From the NCBI GenBank assembly GCA_018699755.1, contig JABIRQ010000414.1, positions 1 through 7,379 on the forward strand: a stretch of 7,379 nt of DNA, in the 5' to 3' direction. How positions within the stretch are numbered: the first letter of the stretch is position 1; the number at the start of each line of letters is the position of its first letter. The notes under the pieces were generated by a model. That model did no database searches and was not told where the DNA came from. It saw nothing but the letters and a program-made list of their open reading frames with translations. The translations under genes and the position numbers were made by a program. The DNA comes from Rhodospirillaceae bacterium (lineage in GTDB: Bacteria > Pseudomonadota > Alphaproteobacteria > CADEGL01). Positions 1 through 6,408 of this stretch are shown here, piece by piece.

Positions 1-2001
1 GGAAAGCGGCATGTCGTCGAGCCCGAAGGGCGCGGCGGAAAGACTGTCGACAAGCTGCACCAGCCGGGCCGGCAGGGTCGCCAGCAGGCGACGGTCGAGA
101 TCGCTGAGACGGGCCGCGTCCAGATCGGCGGGGTCCCCCAGGCCGGCAAGGGCTTCGCCCAGGGCGGCCGCGGCCCCGTCCTCGCCGCTCTTCGCATGAA
201 GATCGAGCTCCTGGCGAAACTCCGCCAGGGCCCTGCGGTTCGCGTCCAAGTCGGGCGGCGCGGCCGAGGGCGGCGCGGTCAGGACCGGGTAGAGGAACAA
301 CGCCATGCCGTCGATGACGTCCAGCTTGTCGAGCTGGTCGCCGGGCACGAGATCGAGGGCGGTGATGGTCGCGCCGACCTCCGGCAAGGCCTCCAGGCGG
401 GCGGCCTCCTCGGCTGCGGCTTGCGGATTGTCGCGCAGCACGGTGATGGCATAGGGCGGGCGTTCCCGTGTCGCCATCAGTTCCAGGGCGGTGGCCACCG
501 ATTCGGTCTCGGGATCACGCAGGTTCATCGGATTGAAGTCGAAACGCAGGCCGGGCGCGACGGCGGCCGCGGCCAACCCCAGAACCAGGGCGGCGAGCAG
601 AACGGCCTGGCGCCGGCGCACCACAAATCGTTCCAGCGCGGCCGCCCGGCCCAGGCCGTGCAGCGGCGCGGCGCGGCACATCGGCCACAGCGAGAGCAGC
701 GCGGGCAGCAGGGTCAGATTGGTGAAAAGCGCGATGAACATGCCCGCCCCGGCAATGATCCCCAACTCGGAGAGGCCGATATAGGCGGTCGGTACGAAGG
801 CGAAAAAGCCCGCGGCCGCAGCCAGGGCGCAGAGTGTCAACGCCCCGCCCACCCCCTCGGCAGCCCCGCGCAAGGCCGCCGCGTGGTCGAGGCCGGCGGC
901 CAGTTCCTCGCGGTAGCGCAGGCAGAAATGGATGCCGAAATCGACGCTCAAGCCGATGAAGAGCACGGCGAAAGCGACCGACATGAGGTTGAGCGTGCCA
1001 ACGGCGGCGGTCGCAAACGCCGCGGTCCAGATCAAACCGCAGATCAAGGTGACCAGAGTGCCGGCGACAAGGCGACCGGACCGCAGGCCGACGACGATCA
1101 GCAAGCTGACCAGCACGAGGCTGGCGAGCCCAGCCAGGCCCGCGCCGCTCTTCACCGTCTCCAATTCCTCGTGGTTGATGGCCACCGTCCCGGTCAGACG
1201 GACCCTCACGCCGTCCTCCGGGCCGTAGGAAAGATCGCGCGCCAGGGCGCGGACCGAACGGATGGCGTCGCCGGCCGGCTGAACCTTTGAAAAATCGAGA
1301 ACCGGCTGAATGGAGAGGAACTCACGCCCGACCCGCGAATCCGCCTGGCCCTCCGACGGTTCGCCGTTCATGAGCTCGCGCCAGGAAACCAGGTATGGCT
1401 CGCCCCGCAGTTCTGCCGAGACGGCTTCGGTCATGGCGCGGAACACGGCATCGAGGCGCGTGGCATCGGCCGCCCCGTCGTTGACCTGCTCCATCGCCAG
1501 GGTCAGCACGTCGAACAGGCCGCGCAGGCTCATATCGCCGGACAAGGTGCCGAGCAGGGGCTGGGCGTCGGCCAGGCGGACAGAAAGATCGGACAGCTCG
1601 TCCAGGCCGAGGAAGAGCAGGCCGTTCTCGCGGAAAAACGGCTCGCTCGCCGGATGGAATACGGAACGAAAACGGTCCGGCCGGGCGGCCAGTTTCTCGG
1701 CAAGCTCCGCCGCCGCATCGCCCGCGATATCGGGATTCGGTCCGTCGACCACGACCACCAACACATCGTCAAGGACGGGAAAAGCGTCCTTGTATTGCTG
1801 GTAAGCCTGTCGGTAGGGCAATTCCTTCGAGAGCAGGTCGCCGGTGTCGGTGTTAATGCCGACCTCGCGCACGGTATAGAGCGCGCAAGCCACGGTGACG
1901 GCGATACAAAAGATCGTCACCGGCCAGGCGAAACGACGGGCCAAGTCGACCCAGGCGACGACCGCCCGCCGGTAGGCCGCACGGATGCTCGTCGCGCTCA
2001 T
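1..2001 (-). CDS. hpnN: HpnN-type hopanoid RND/MMPL transporter (C-terminus cut by window edge)
   Basis: The reverse strand reads without a stop from the ATG at 2001 to base 1, giving 667 residues and no stop codon, so the gene leaves the window on the left. The layout is one half and more of an RND pump. A first membrane helix spans about residues 25-44 and is followed by a periplasmic domain beginning NTDTGDLLS. A block of about five helices covers roughly 286-455, including GLSVDFGIHF with Asp354 in a helix, the kind of charged residue RND proteins use for proton coupling. A further helix lies at about 462-482, then a second periplasmic domain begins FDFNPMNLRDPE. HpnN proteins are usually about 860-880 residues, so about 200 residues with the last helices are missing. 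From the family, it moves hopanoids from the inner membrane towards the outer membrane. An in-frame TGA at 2020-2022 (reverse strand) with no start codon in between makes 2001 the most upstream start. No clear Shine-Dalgarno is visible. A generic MMPL lipid exporter is the alternative; the divergent HpnM-like neighbour favours HpnN. Confidence 0.87.
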   Translation of the reverse strand, partial: MSATSIRAAYRRAVVAWVDLARRFAWPVTIFCIAVTVACALYTVREVGINTDTGDLLSKELPYRQAYQQYKDAFPVLDDVLVVVVDGPNPDIAGDAAAELAEKLAARPDRFRSVFHPASEPFFRENGLLFLGLDELSDLSVRLADAQPLLGTLSGDMSLRGLFDVLTLAMEQVNDGAADATRLDAVFRAMTEAVSAELRGEPYLVSWRELMNGEPSEGQADSRVGREFLSIQPVLDFSKVQPAGDAIRSVRALARDLSYGPEDGVRVRLTGTVAINHEELETVKSGAGLAGLASLVLVSLLIVVGLRSGRLVAGTLVTLICGLIWTAAFATAAVGTLNLMSVAFAVLFIGLSVDFGIHFCLRYREELAAGLDHAAALRGAAEGVGGALTLCALAAAAGFFAFVPTAYIGLSELGIIAGAGMFIALFTNLTLLPALLSLWPMCRAAPLHGLGRAAALERFVVRRRQAVLLAALVLGLAAAAVAPGLRFDFNPMNLRDPETESVATALELMATRERPPYAITVLRDNPQAAAEEAARLEALPEVGATITALDLVPGDQLDKLDVIDGMALFLYPVLTAPPSAAPPDLDANRRALAEFRQELDLHAKSGEDGAAAALGEALAGLGDPADLDAARLSDLDRRLLATLPARLVQLVDSLSAAPFGLDDMPLS

Positions 2002-2064
2002 GCTATCGACTGCAAGTTGTCATGGTGATGCCGGAATCCAGCCCCATTCTCGTGGCCTTGTATG

Positions 2065-2074
2065 AGTATATACC
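2065..2074 (-). promoter_or_regulatory. possible -10 region for hpnN
   Basis: On the reverse strand the string TGGTATATACT holds TATACT, five of six matches to TATAAT, and also a TG-n extended form in front of TATATA. It would give a leader of roughly 55-60 nt before the hpnN ATG at 2001. No convincing -35 hexamer stands 16-18 bp upstream. This is the only AT-rich spot in the gap, so the call is tentative. Confidence 0.22.
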
Positions 2075-2120
2075 AGCCTCGAACAGCCTTGGACCGCAGA
2101 TTGGGCAGCCGAATTCCCGC

Positions 2121-2151
2121 TTGCGAACGCTATGGTGCGAGGTCATATAGG
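2121..2151 (+). promoter_or_regulatory. possible sigma70-type promoter for the hpnM-like gene
   Basis: TTGCGA (2121-2126) is followed after 17 bp by CATATA (2144-2149), or after 19 bp by TATAGG (2146-2151). Each hexamer is only a partial match to consensus. A start of transcription near 2157 would place the GTG start at 2179 just over 20 nt downstream. The location, immediately upstream of a good ribosome binding site, is the best support. Confidence 0.3.
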
Positions 2152-2167
2152 AGCGGGCCGAAAGAAC

Positions 2168-2173
2168 GGAAGG
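2168..2173 (+). promoter_or_regulatory. ribosome binding site deciding the hpnM-like start
   Basis: GGAAGG lies 5 nt before the GTG at 2179. It supports this codon over the in-frame ATG far upstream at 2062, which precedes the candidate promoter. A weaker GGAAAG stands 6 nt before the ATG at 2200, so that start cannot be fully excluded. Confidence 0.5.
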
Positions 2174-2178
2174 TTTGC

Positions 2179-2820
2179 GTGTTGTTCGGAAAGTTGAAGA
2201 TGGCGCTGGCGGCCATCCTGCTGGCGGCGCTTATACCGTCTTGGTCCCAGGCCCAGCAAGAGACCGTTCCCGGCAAAAATCCGCGCGTCGTGATCGAGGA
2301 ATTCCATTCGGTTCTCCTCGACGTGATGCAGAACGCGGACAGCCTTGGTTTCGAAGGCCGGCGCGAGCGCTTGGCTCCCGAAATCGAGAAAGCCTACAAC
2401 CTGCCGCTCATGCTCCATTGGATCGTCGGCCGCAAGGCTTGGGCGGAAGTCTCGGACGATCAGCGCGACCGGTTGTTGAACGCCTTCACACGCATGACTC
2501 TCAACATCTACGCCTCTCGCTTCAACGGCTACTCGGGTCAGCATTTCGAGACGGTCGAAGAGCGCGAAGGGATGCGCAACGACGTGCTCGTGCGCACCGA
2601 ACTGGTCAACACCAAGGGCGACAACATCGCCCTCGACTACCTGTTGCGGGTCGAGGACAACCAGTGGCGGATCGTCGACGTCTTCTTCAAGCGGATCAGC
2701 GAGCTCGCCACGCGGAAATCCGAATACAATTCGGTGATCCGCCGCCAGGGCATCAACGCCCTGATCAACGAACTCGAGGCCAAGGCCAACGAGATCGAGA
2801 CCGAAGCCGCGAAGTCCTGA
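2179..2820 (+). CDS. hpnM: HpnM/MlaC (Ttg2D)-family secreted lipid-binding protein
   Basis: With the GTG start the protein has 213 residues. It opens with a signal peptide: basic MLFGKLK, a hydrophobic stretch ALAAILLAALI, then SWSQA before QQ, with likely cleavage after residue 25. The mature part matches the MlaC/toluene-tolerance fold. It has an early VIEEFHSVLLDVM helix, a MLHWIVGRKAW segment, the typical YASRFNGYSGQHFE motif, then beta-strand regions ending in DNQWRIVDVFF, and a C-terminal helix with the form SVIRRQGINALINEL. MlaC proteins are soluble periplasmic carriers of phospholipid; HpnM is the version found with hopanoid genes. Divergence from an HpnN-type transporter suggests it carries hopanoids or other lipids across the periplasm. 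The next gene, on the opposite strand, ends 55 bp downstream. The family assignment is firm. The HpnM rather than MlaC label is inferred from context, because no mlaDEF genes are visible here. Confidence 0.85.
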   Translation: MLFGKLKMALAAILLAALIPSWSQAQQETVPGKNPRVVIEEFHSVLLDVMQNADSLGFEGRRERLAPEIEKAYNLPLMLHWIVGRKAWAEVSDDQRDRLLNAFTRMTLNIYASRFNGYSGQHFETVEEREGMRNDVLVRTELVNTKGDNIALDYLLRVEDNQWRIVDVFFKRISELATRKSEYNSVIRRQGINALINELEAKANEIETEAAKS

Positions 2821-2824
2821 ACCC

Positions 2825-2838
2825 GCCGCCCCCGCGGC
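2825..2838 (+). terminator. weak hairpin after the hpnM-like gene
   Basis: GCCGC (2825-2829) and GCGGC (2834-2838) can pair around a 4-nt loop, 4 nt after the hpnM stop and between convergent genes. The stem is short and no T-run follows, so this is at most a weak or factor-dependent termination site. The rest of the 55-bp gap shows no other hairpin of note. Confidence 0.15.
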
Positions 2839-2875
2839 AGAGTTCAGCCCCCGTTATCAGCGCTTCGCCCCCGCG

Positions 2876-4558
2876 TCAGCGTTTCGCTAGGGCGGCCTCG
2901 CGTATCTTGCTCAACGTCGTCCGGGTGCTGATGACGTCTGGATCCATCTTGATATGGATGAGCGCGGCCGTTCCGGCCTCCCGCGCGCGGGTCATGGCGG
3001 GGGCGAAGTCCTCCGTCCGCTCGACGGTCTCGCCCACCGCGCCATAGGCTCGGGCCAGGGCCGCGAAATCCGGGTTGCGCAGGTCGGTCGCGATCGCGCG
3101 GCCCGGATGGTCACGCTCCTGATGCATGCGGATCGTGCCGAACATGCCGTTGTCGAACAGCAGAATAATCGGCGCGGCGCCATGCTGCATCGCAGTCGCC
3201 AGTTCCTGCCCCGTCATCATGAAACCGCCATCACCGACGAAGCCCAGCACCTCGCGCTCGGAATGGATGATGGACGCGGCGACGGCCGAGGGCACGGCCG
3301 CACCCATGGCGCCCGCCTGGGGCGCCAACTGAGTCCGCGGCCGCTGCCATTGCAGGAAGCGCATCGGCCAGCCGCTGAAATTGCCCGCGTCGATCGTGAC
3401 GATGGCGTCCGCCGGCATGGTTTCGCGCAGCCAGACCATGCAGGCGCCGAGGTCGAGCGCTCCGTCATAGGCGGATGGGACGAGGCTGTCCTCGTAATCC
3501 TTGCGCGCCGCGGCGCGCTGCTCGGCCCAGCGCGGGGCTGCCTCGGGCGCCAAGGCCCTGACAGCCGCCGCGAACTCGGCCATGCCCGCCTGGATCGCCA
3601 GCTTGGGTTGATAGACGCTGCCCAGAACGGATGCGTCGGCATGGACGTGGATCAAGGTCTGGGACGGCACGGGCGGCTCGATCAGGCGATAGCGCTGGGT
3701 CGCGATCTCGTCCAGCCGCGAGCCGACGACGAGGAGCAGGTCGGCGCCCTTGACCCGTTCCAGCAGAGCCGGATTGGTCGCCGTCGTGAGATCGCCGGCA
3801 TAGCAGGGATGCGCGTTGTCGACGATGTCCTGGCGCCGGAAGGTGCAGATCAGGGGCAGATCGAAGGCCTGGGCGAAGGCCGCGATATCGGTCGAAGCCT
3901 CGGGCGACCAGCCGCCGCCGCCGACCACGAGCATCGGCCGCTCCGCCGCCGCGACCATCTCGGCCATGCGCGCAAGGTCGTTCGCGCCCGGATGCGCCCG
4001 CACCGTGGCGTAGGGCGCGGTATCGGCGACCGAAACCTCGATGCGCTGCATATCCTCGGGCAGAGCCAGGACAATGGGCCCGGGGCGGCCCGAGACCGCG
4101 GTCTGGAAGGCGCGGGCCATCTGTTCGGGGATGCGCTCGGGCCAGTCGAGCTGGCTGGTCCATTTGGTCATGCCGCCGAAGAAACGCCGGTAATCGACCT
4201 CCTGGAAGGCCTCGCGATCGGTGTGATCCCGATCGACCTGGCCGACCAGCATGATCATCGGGGTCGAGGCCTGATGCGCGGCATGGATGCCGATCGAGGC
4301 ATGGGTCGCGCCCGGCCCCCGCGTGACCAGGCAGACGCCGGGGCGTCCCGTCAGCTTACCGTAAGCCTCCGCCATGTGGGACGCGCCGGCCTCGTGCCGG
4401 CAGGTGACGACGCGGATTTCGTTCGAGCTGTCGTAGAGCGCGTCGAGCACTTCGAGATAGCTCTCGCCCGCGACGGCGAAAACGGTGTCGACACCGTGAA
4501 CGCGGAGGGCGTCGACGAGAACCCGCGCGCCCGTGCGCATCGGCTGAGAGTCCGACAT
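2876..4558 (-). CDS. ThDP-dependent enzyme, acetolactate synthase superfamily, substrate unknown
   Basis: This 560-residue protein has the three-domain plan of ThDP enzymes. The N-terminal pyrimidine-binding domain (about 8-175) carries the cofactor-activating glutamate in CRHEAGA (Glu56). It also carries RGPGATHASIGIHAAH and AFQEVD, patterns shared with acetolactate synthase. A central Rossmann-like domain (about 195-325) includes MLVVGGGGWSPEA and LLLVVGSRLDEI. The C-terminal domain has the ThDP/Mg motif beginning GDGG at about 442 and ending FDN at about 470. The enzyme should decarboxylate or ligate a 2-oxo acid or a related substrate in the cytoplasm. It is not safe to call it IlvB: no small subunit (ilvN) is adjacent, and the neighbours are acyl-CoA genes. 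The start at 4558 is preferred over the in-frame ATG at 4621. The protein then begins in the family-typical way (MRTGARVLVDALRVHGVDT), and 4621 falls inside the spacer of the predicted promoter. The gene is divergent from the thioesterase. Confidence 0.86.
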   Translation of the reverse strand: MSDSQPMRTGARVLVDALRVHGVDTVFAVAGESYLEVLDALYDSSNEIRVVTCRHEAGASHMAEAYGKLTGRPGVCLVTRGPGATHASIGIHAAHQASTPMIMLVGQVDRDHTDREAFQEVDYRRFFGGMTKWTSQLDWPERIPEQMARAFQTAVSGRPGPIVLALPEDMQRIEVSVADTAPYATVRAHPGANDLARMAEMVAAAERPMLVVGGGGWSPEASTDIAAFAQAFDLPLICTFRRQDIVDNAHPCYAGDLTTATNPALLERVKGADLLLVVGSRLDEIATQRYRLIEPPVPSQTLIHVHADASVLGSVYQPKLAIQAGMAEFAAAVRALAPEAAPRWAEQRAAARKDYEDSLVPSAYDGALDLGACMVWLRETMPADAIVTIDAGNFSGWPMRFLQWQRPRTQLAPQAGAMGAAVPSAVAASIIHSEREVLGFVGDGGFMMTGQELATAMQHGAAPIILLFDNGMFGTIRMHQERDHPGRAIATDLRNPDFAALARAYGAVGETVERTEDFAPAMTRAREAGTAALIHIKMDPDVISTRTTLSKIREAALAKR

Positions 4559-4602
4559 GACAGTTGCCCCGCTTTCCAGATATCGACCGTGAGATGGCGC
4601 GC

Positions 4603-4631
4603 ATTGAAGGGACGCCGCCATAGCAAGTCAA
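4603..4631 (-). promoter_or_regulatory. sigma70-like promoter for the ThDP enzyme
   Basis: Reverse-strand TTGACT (4626-4631, five of six to consensus), exactly 17 bp, then TTCAAT (4603-4608, four of six). Transcription would begin near 4596, giving a leader of about 38 nt before the ATG at 4558. This is the best promoter match in the window. It implies that the ATG at 4621 is not transcribed from here. Confidence 0.5.
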
Positions 4632-4755
4632 CGGTTTCCAGAGGTGCCGACGGATGGCCGGCCCGCAGCGCGGCAAGGCCGCAATACGCGCCTGGACGCG
4701 ACCCGCCGCCGAATGGCAGGGTCCGTTCGATCCCCGGCCAACCGCGCGGAACGCC

Positions 4756-5172
4756 ATGACCGACCCCACCATCGACCGCCACATGAAGGGCTTCGGCGAA
4801 TTCGTCGGCTACCGGGTCGCCCGGTGGGAGCCCGACCTCTGCGCCGTCGCGGTCGCGATCGAGCCCCGGCACGTCAATATCCACGACATCGTCCATGGCG
4901 GTGTCGTCACGACCATCATGGATAAGGCGGGGGGGCTTTGCGGATTGCGCCGCGAGGGCGAGGACGGCGACGGCGGGCGAACCTCCCTCACCATCTCGAT
5001 GACCGTCAATTTCCTGGCTTCGGCCGGGCCGGGCGCCGTCCTGACCGCGACGGCGCGCAAGCGCGGCGGCGGAAAGCGGATATTCTTCTGCTCGATCGAG
5101 GTGACGGACGAGGACGGCAGGCTGATCGCGCTGGGCGACGGCGCCTACAAATTGCGCGAGGCGAAAGACTAA
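4756..5172 (+). CDS. PaaI-family hotdog-fold acyl-CoA thioesterase
   Basis: This protein has 138 residues, the usual size of a single hotdog domain. The core motif is IHDIVHGGVVTTIMDKAGG: His47-Gly48-Gly49 starts the long central helix, and Asp56 occupies the position of the catalytic acid in PaaI-type thioesterases. It is followed by the strand TSLTISMTVNFL and the closing strands KRIFFCSIEV and LIALGDGAYKL. The family hydrolyses acyl-CoA thioesters, often to rescue CoA from dead-end intermediates, and acts as a tetramer in the cytoplasm. The ATG at 4756 is chosen because the sequence before it (from an in-frame ATG at 4654) is low-complexity, Arg/Pro-rich and outside the domain. A modest CGGAA sits 4 nt upstream. 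No good promoter was found in the 197-bp gap that it shares with the ThDP gene. The stop overlaps the convergent CoA-transferase gene by 4 bp. The acyl substrate is unknown. Confidence 0.85.
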   Translation: MTDPTIDRHMKGFGEFVGYRVARWEPDLCAVAVAIEPRHVNIHDIVHGGVVTTIMDKAGGLCGLRREGEDGDGGRTSLTISMTVNFLASAGPGAVLTATARKRGGGKRIFFCSIEVTDEDGRLIALGDGAYKLREAKD

Positions 5173-6386
5173 CCCGCGGCCACCACGTCGCCCGCGGCGA
5201 CCAGCGCTTCGATCTCGTCCTCGCCGTAACCCGCTTCGGCCAGGACGGTGCGCGTGTGCTCGCCGAGCCGGGGAGCCGGGCGGCGCACATTGGCCGGGGT
5301 GGCGGACAGCTTGACCGGCGGGCCCAGGGCCTCGACCCGCCCGGCGACGAGATGGTCGGTCGCGACCAGCATGGCACGCCCGCGGGTCTGGGGATGCTCG
5401 TGCATCTCTTCGATCGAGAGCACCGGCCCGCCGGGCAGGCCCGCGGCTTCGAAGGCCGCCAGCCAATCCGCCGTCGACCGCCGGCGGAAATGCTCCGACA
5501 GGGCGGCCTCCAGTTCGAGCCGGTGGGCCATGCGCGCCGCGTTGTCGACGAAACGCGGGTCGTCCAGCAGTTCCCCGGCCTCCAGAACCCGGTTCAGCCG
5601 CTCCCAATTGCGCTGATTCGCCGCCCCCACGGTGATCCAGCCATCCGCCGTCTCGAAAGCCTGATAGGGCGCCGACAGCGGGTGGGCCGAGCCCATGGCG
5701 CCCGGCGAAGCCGCGCCGGCCAGGGCGATGGCCGATTGCCAATAGGTATGGGTGATGCCCGCCTCGAACAGCGAGGTGTCGACCAGTTGGCCCTCGCCCG
5801 TGGCGAGGCGGTGGACATGGGCCGCCAGAACGCCCATGGCGGCCAGGATACCGGCCGTGATGTCGGTCATCGGCGCGCCGACCTTGACCGGAGGACGGCC
5901 CGGCCCCTCGCCCGTGATGCTCATCAACCCGCTCATCCCCTGGGCGATCAGGTCAAGGCCACCATGGTTCGAGAAAGGCCCGGTCCGGCCGAATCCGGTG
6001 ATCGAGCAATAGATCAGCGCCGGATTGTCCTTGCGCATCGCCTCGTAGCCCAGGCCCATCTCGTCGAGGGCGCCGGGGCGATAGTTCTCGACGAACACAT
6101 CGGCCGTGCCGATCAGGCGACGCAGGGCAATGCGCCCGTTCTCGCTGCGCAGGTTGACGGCGAGGCCGCGCTTGTTGCGGTTCATCATCATGAAAGCGGC
6201 GGATTCGCCCTGAATTTCGGGCGGGACGAAGCGCCGCGTGTCGTCGCCCCGCGGCAGGCGCTCGACCTTGACGACGTCGGCCCCGAGATCGGCCAGCATC
6301 ATGCCGCAGGTCGGCCCGGCCATGACATGGCTCAACTCGACCACGCGCAGGCCGGCGAGGGGGCCGGTCGCCATTGTATCTCCCAT
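5169..6386 (-). CDS. class III (CaiB/BaiF) CoA-transferase
   Basis: The 405-residue length is typical for family III CoA-transferases. It begins with the classic GPLAGLRVVELSHVMAGP and continues LADLGADVVKVERLPRGDD, then NRNKRGLAVNLR (about 70-80), VFVENYRPGALDEMGLGY (about 97-114) and YCSITGFGRTGP. The predicted catalytic aspartate is Asp175 in KVGAPMTDITAG, aligned with the Asp169 nucleophile of formyl-CoA transferase. The enzyme moves CoA from one acyl-CoA to a free carboxylic acid, forming aspartyl-CoA anhydride intermediates; the family forms interlocked dimers. The acids used cannot be told from sequence. It is the second gene of a two-gene operon, 22 bp behind the crotonase-family gene, so the two probably act on the same CoA ester. 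The start at 6386 has an excellent Shine-Dalgarno. An in-frame ATG at 6374 with GGGAGA before it is a possible second choice. Confidence 0.92.
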   Translation of the reverse strand: MGDTMATGPLAGLRVVELSHVMAGPTCGMMLADLGADVVKVERLPRGDDTRRFVPPEIQGESAAFMMMNRNKRGLAVNLRSENGRIALRRLIGTADVFVENYRPGALDEMGLGYEAMRKDNPALIYCSITGFGRTGPFSNHGGLDLIAQGMSGLMSITGEGPGRPPVKVGAPMTDITAGILAAMGVLAAHVHRLATGEGQLVDTSLFEAGITHTYWQSAIALAGAASPGAMGSAHPLSAPYQAFETADGWITVGAANQRNWERLNRVLEAGELLDDPRFVDNAARMAHRLELEAALSEHFRRRSTADWLAAFEAAGLPGGPVLSIEEMHEHPQTRGRAMLVATDHLVAGRVEALGPPVKLSATPANVRRPAPRLGEHTRTVLAEAGYGEDEIEALVAAGDVVAAG

Positions 6387-6391
6387 TTCTA

Positions 6392-6399
6392 CCTTCCTC
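6392..6399 (-). promoter_or_regulatory. ribosome binding site of the CoA-transferase
   Basis: Reverse-strand GAGGAAGG ends 5 nt before the ATG at 6386, inside the 22-bp gap after the crotonase stop. It supports that start and suggests efficient independent initiation of the second operon gene. Confidence 0.7.
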
Positions 6400-6408
6400 G
6401 AAATATAA

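Noticed and set aside
196..1804. Several plus-strand open frames of up to 364 codons
   Set aside because: They lie opposite the hpnN frame, are Arg/Gln/Gly/Ala-rich without domains, and arise from GC-rich codon bias. The reverse strand gives a continuous, recognisable RND transporter.
2876..4558. Acetolactate synthase large subunit (IlvB) for branched-chain amino acids
   Set aside because: Motifs are shared at superfamily level only. There is no small subunit gene next to it, and the neighbours are CoA-ester enzymes.
2954..4759. Plus-strand open frame of 601 codons, longer than the real gene opposite
   Set aside because: It is antisense to the ThDP enzyme and has shadow composition (Arg, Gly, Asp, His) with no recognisable motif. 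The reverse frame holds all ThDP-family motifs.
5174..5197. CCGCGG repeated about 18 bp apart at the end of the CoA-transferase gene, as a terminator
   Set aside because: It lies inside the coding region, has no T-run, and the loop is long. GC-rich coding sequence easily gives such matches.
4351..5742. Minus-strand open frame of 463 codons
   Set aside because: It spans parts of three better supported genes in the wrong frame and is rich in Arg, Gly and Ala. No family resemblance.
2876..6386. Oxalate degradation pair (oxalyl-CoA decarboxylase with formyl-CoA transferase)
   Set aside because: A ThDP enzyme and a class III CoA-transferase do occur close together, but the ThDP protein resembles acetolactate synthase-type enzymes rather than oxalyl-CoA decarboxylase. 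The genes are on separate transcripts with a thioesterase between them.
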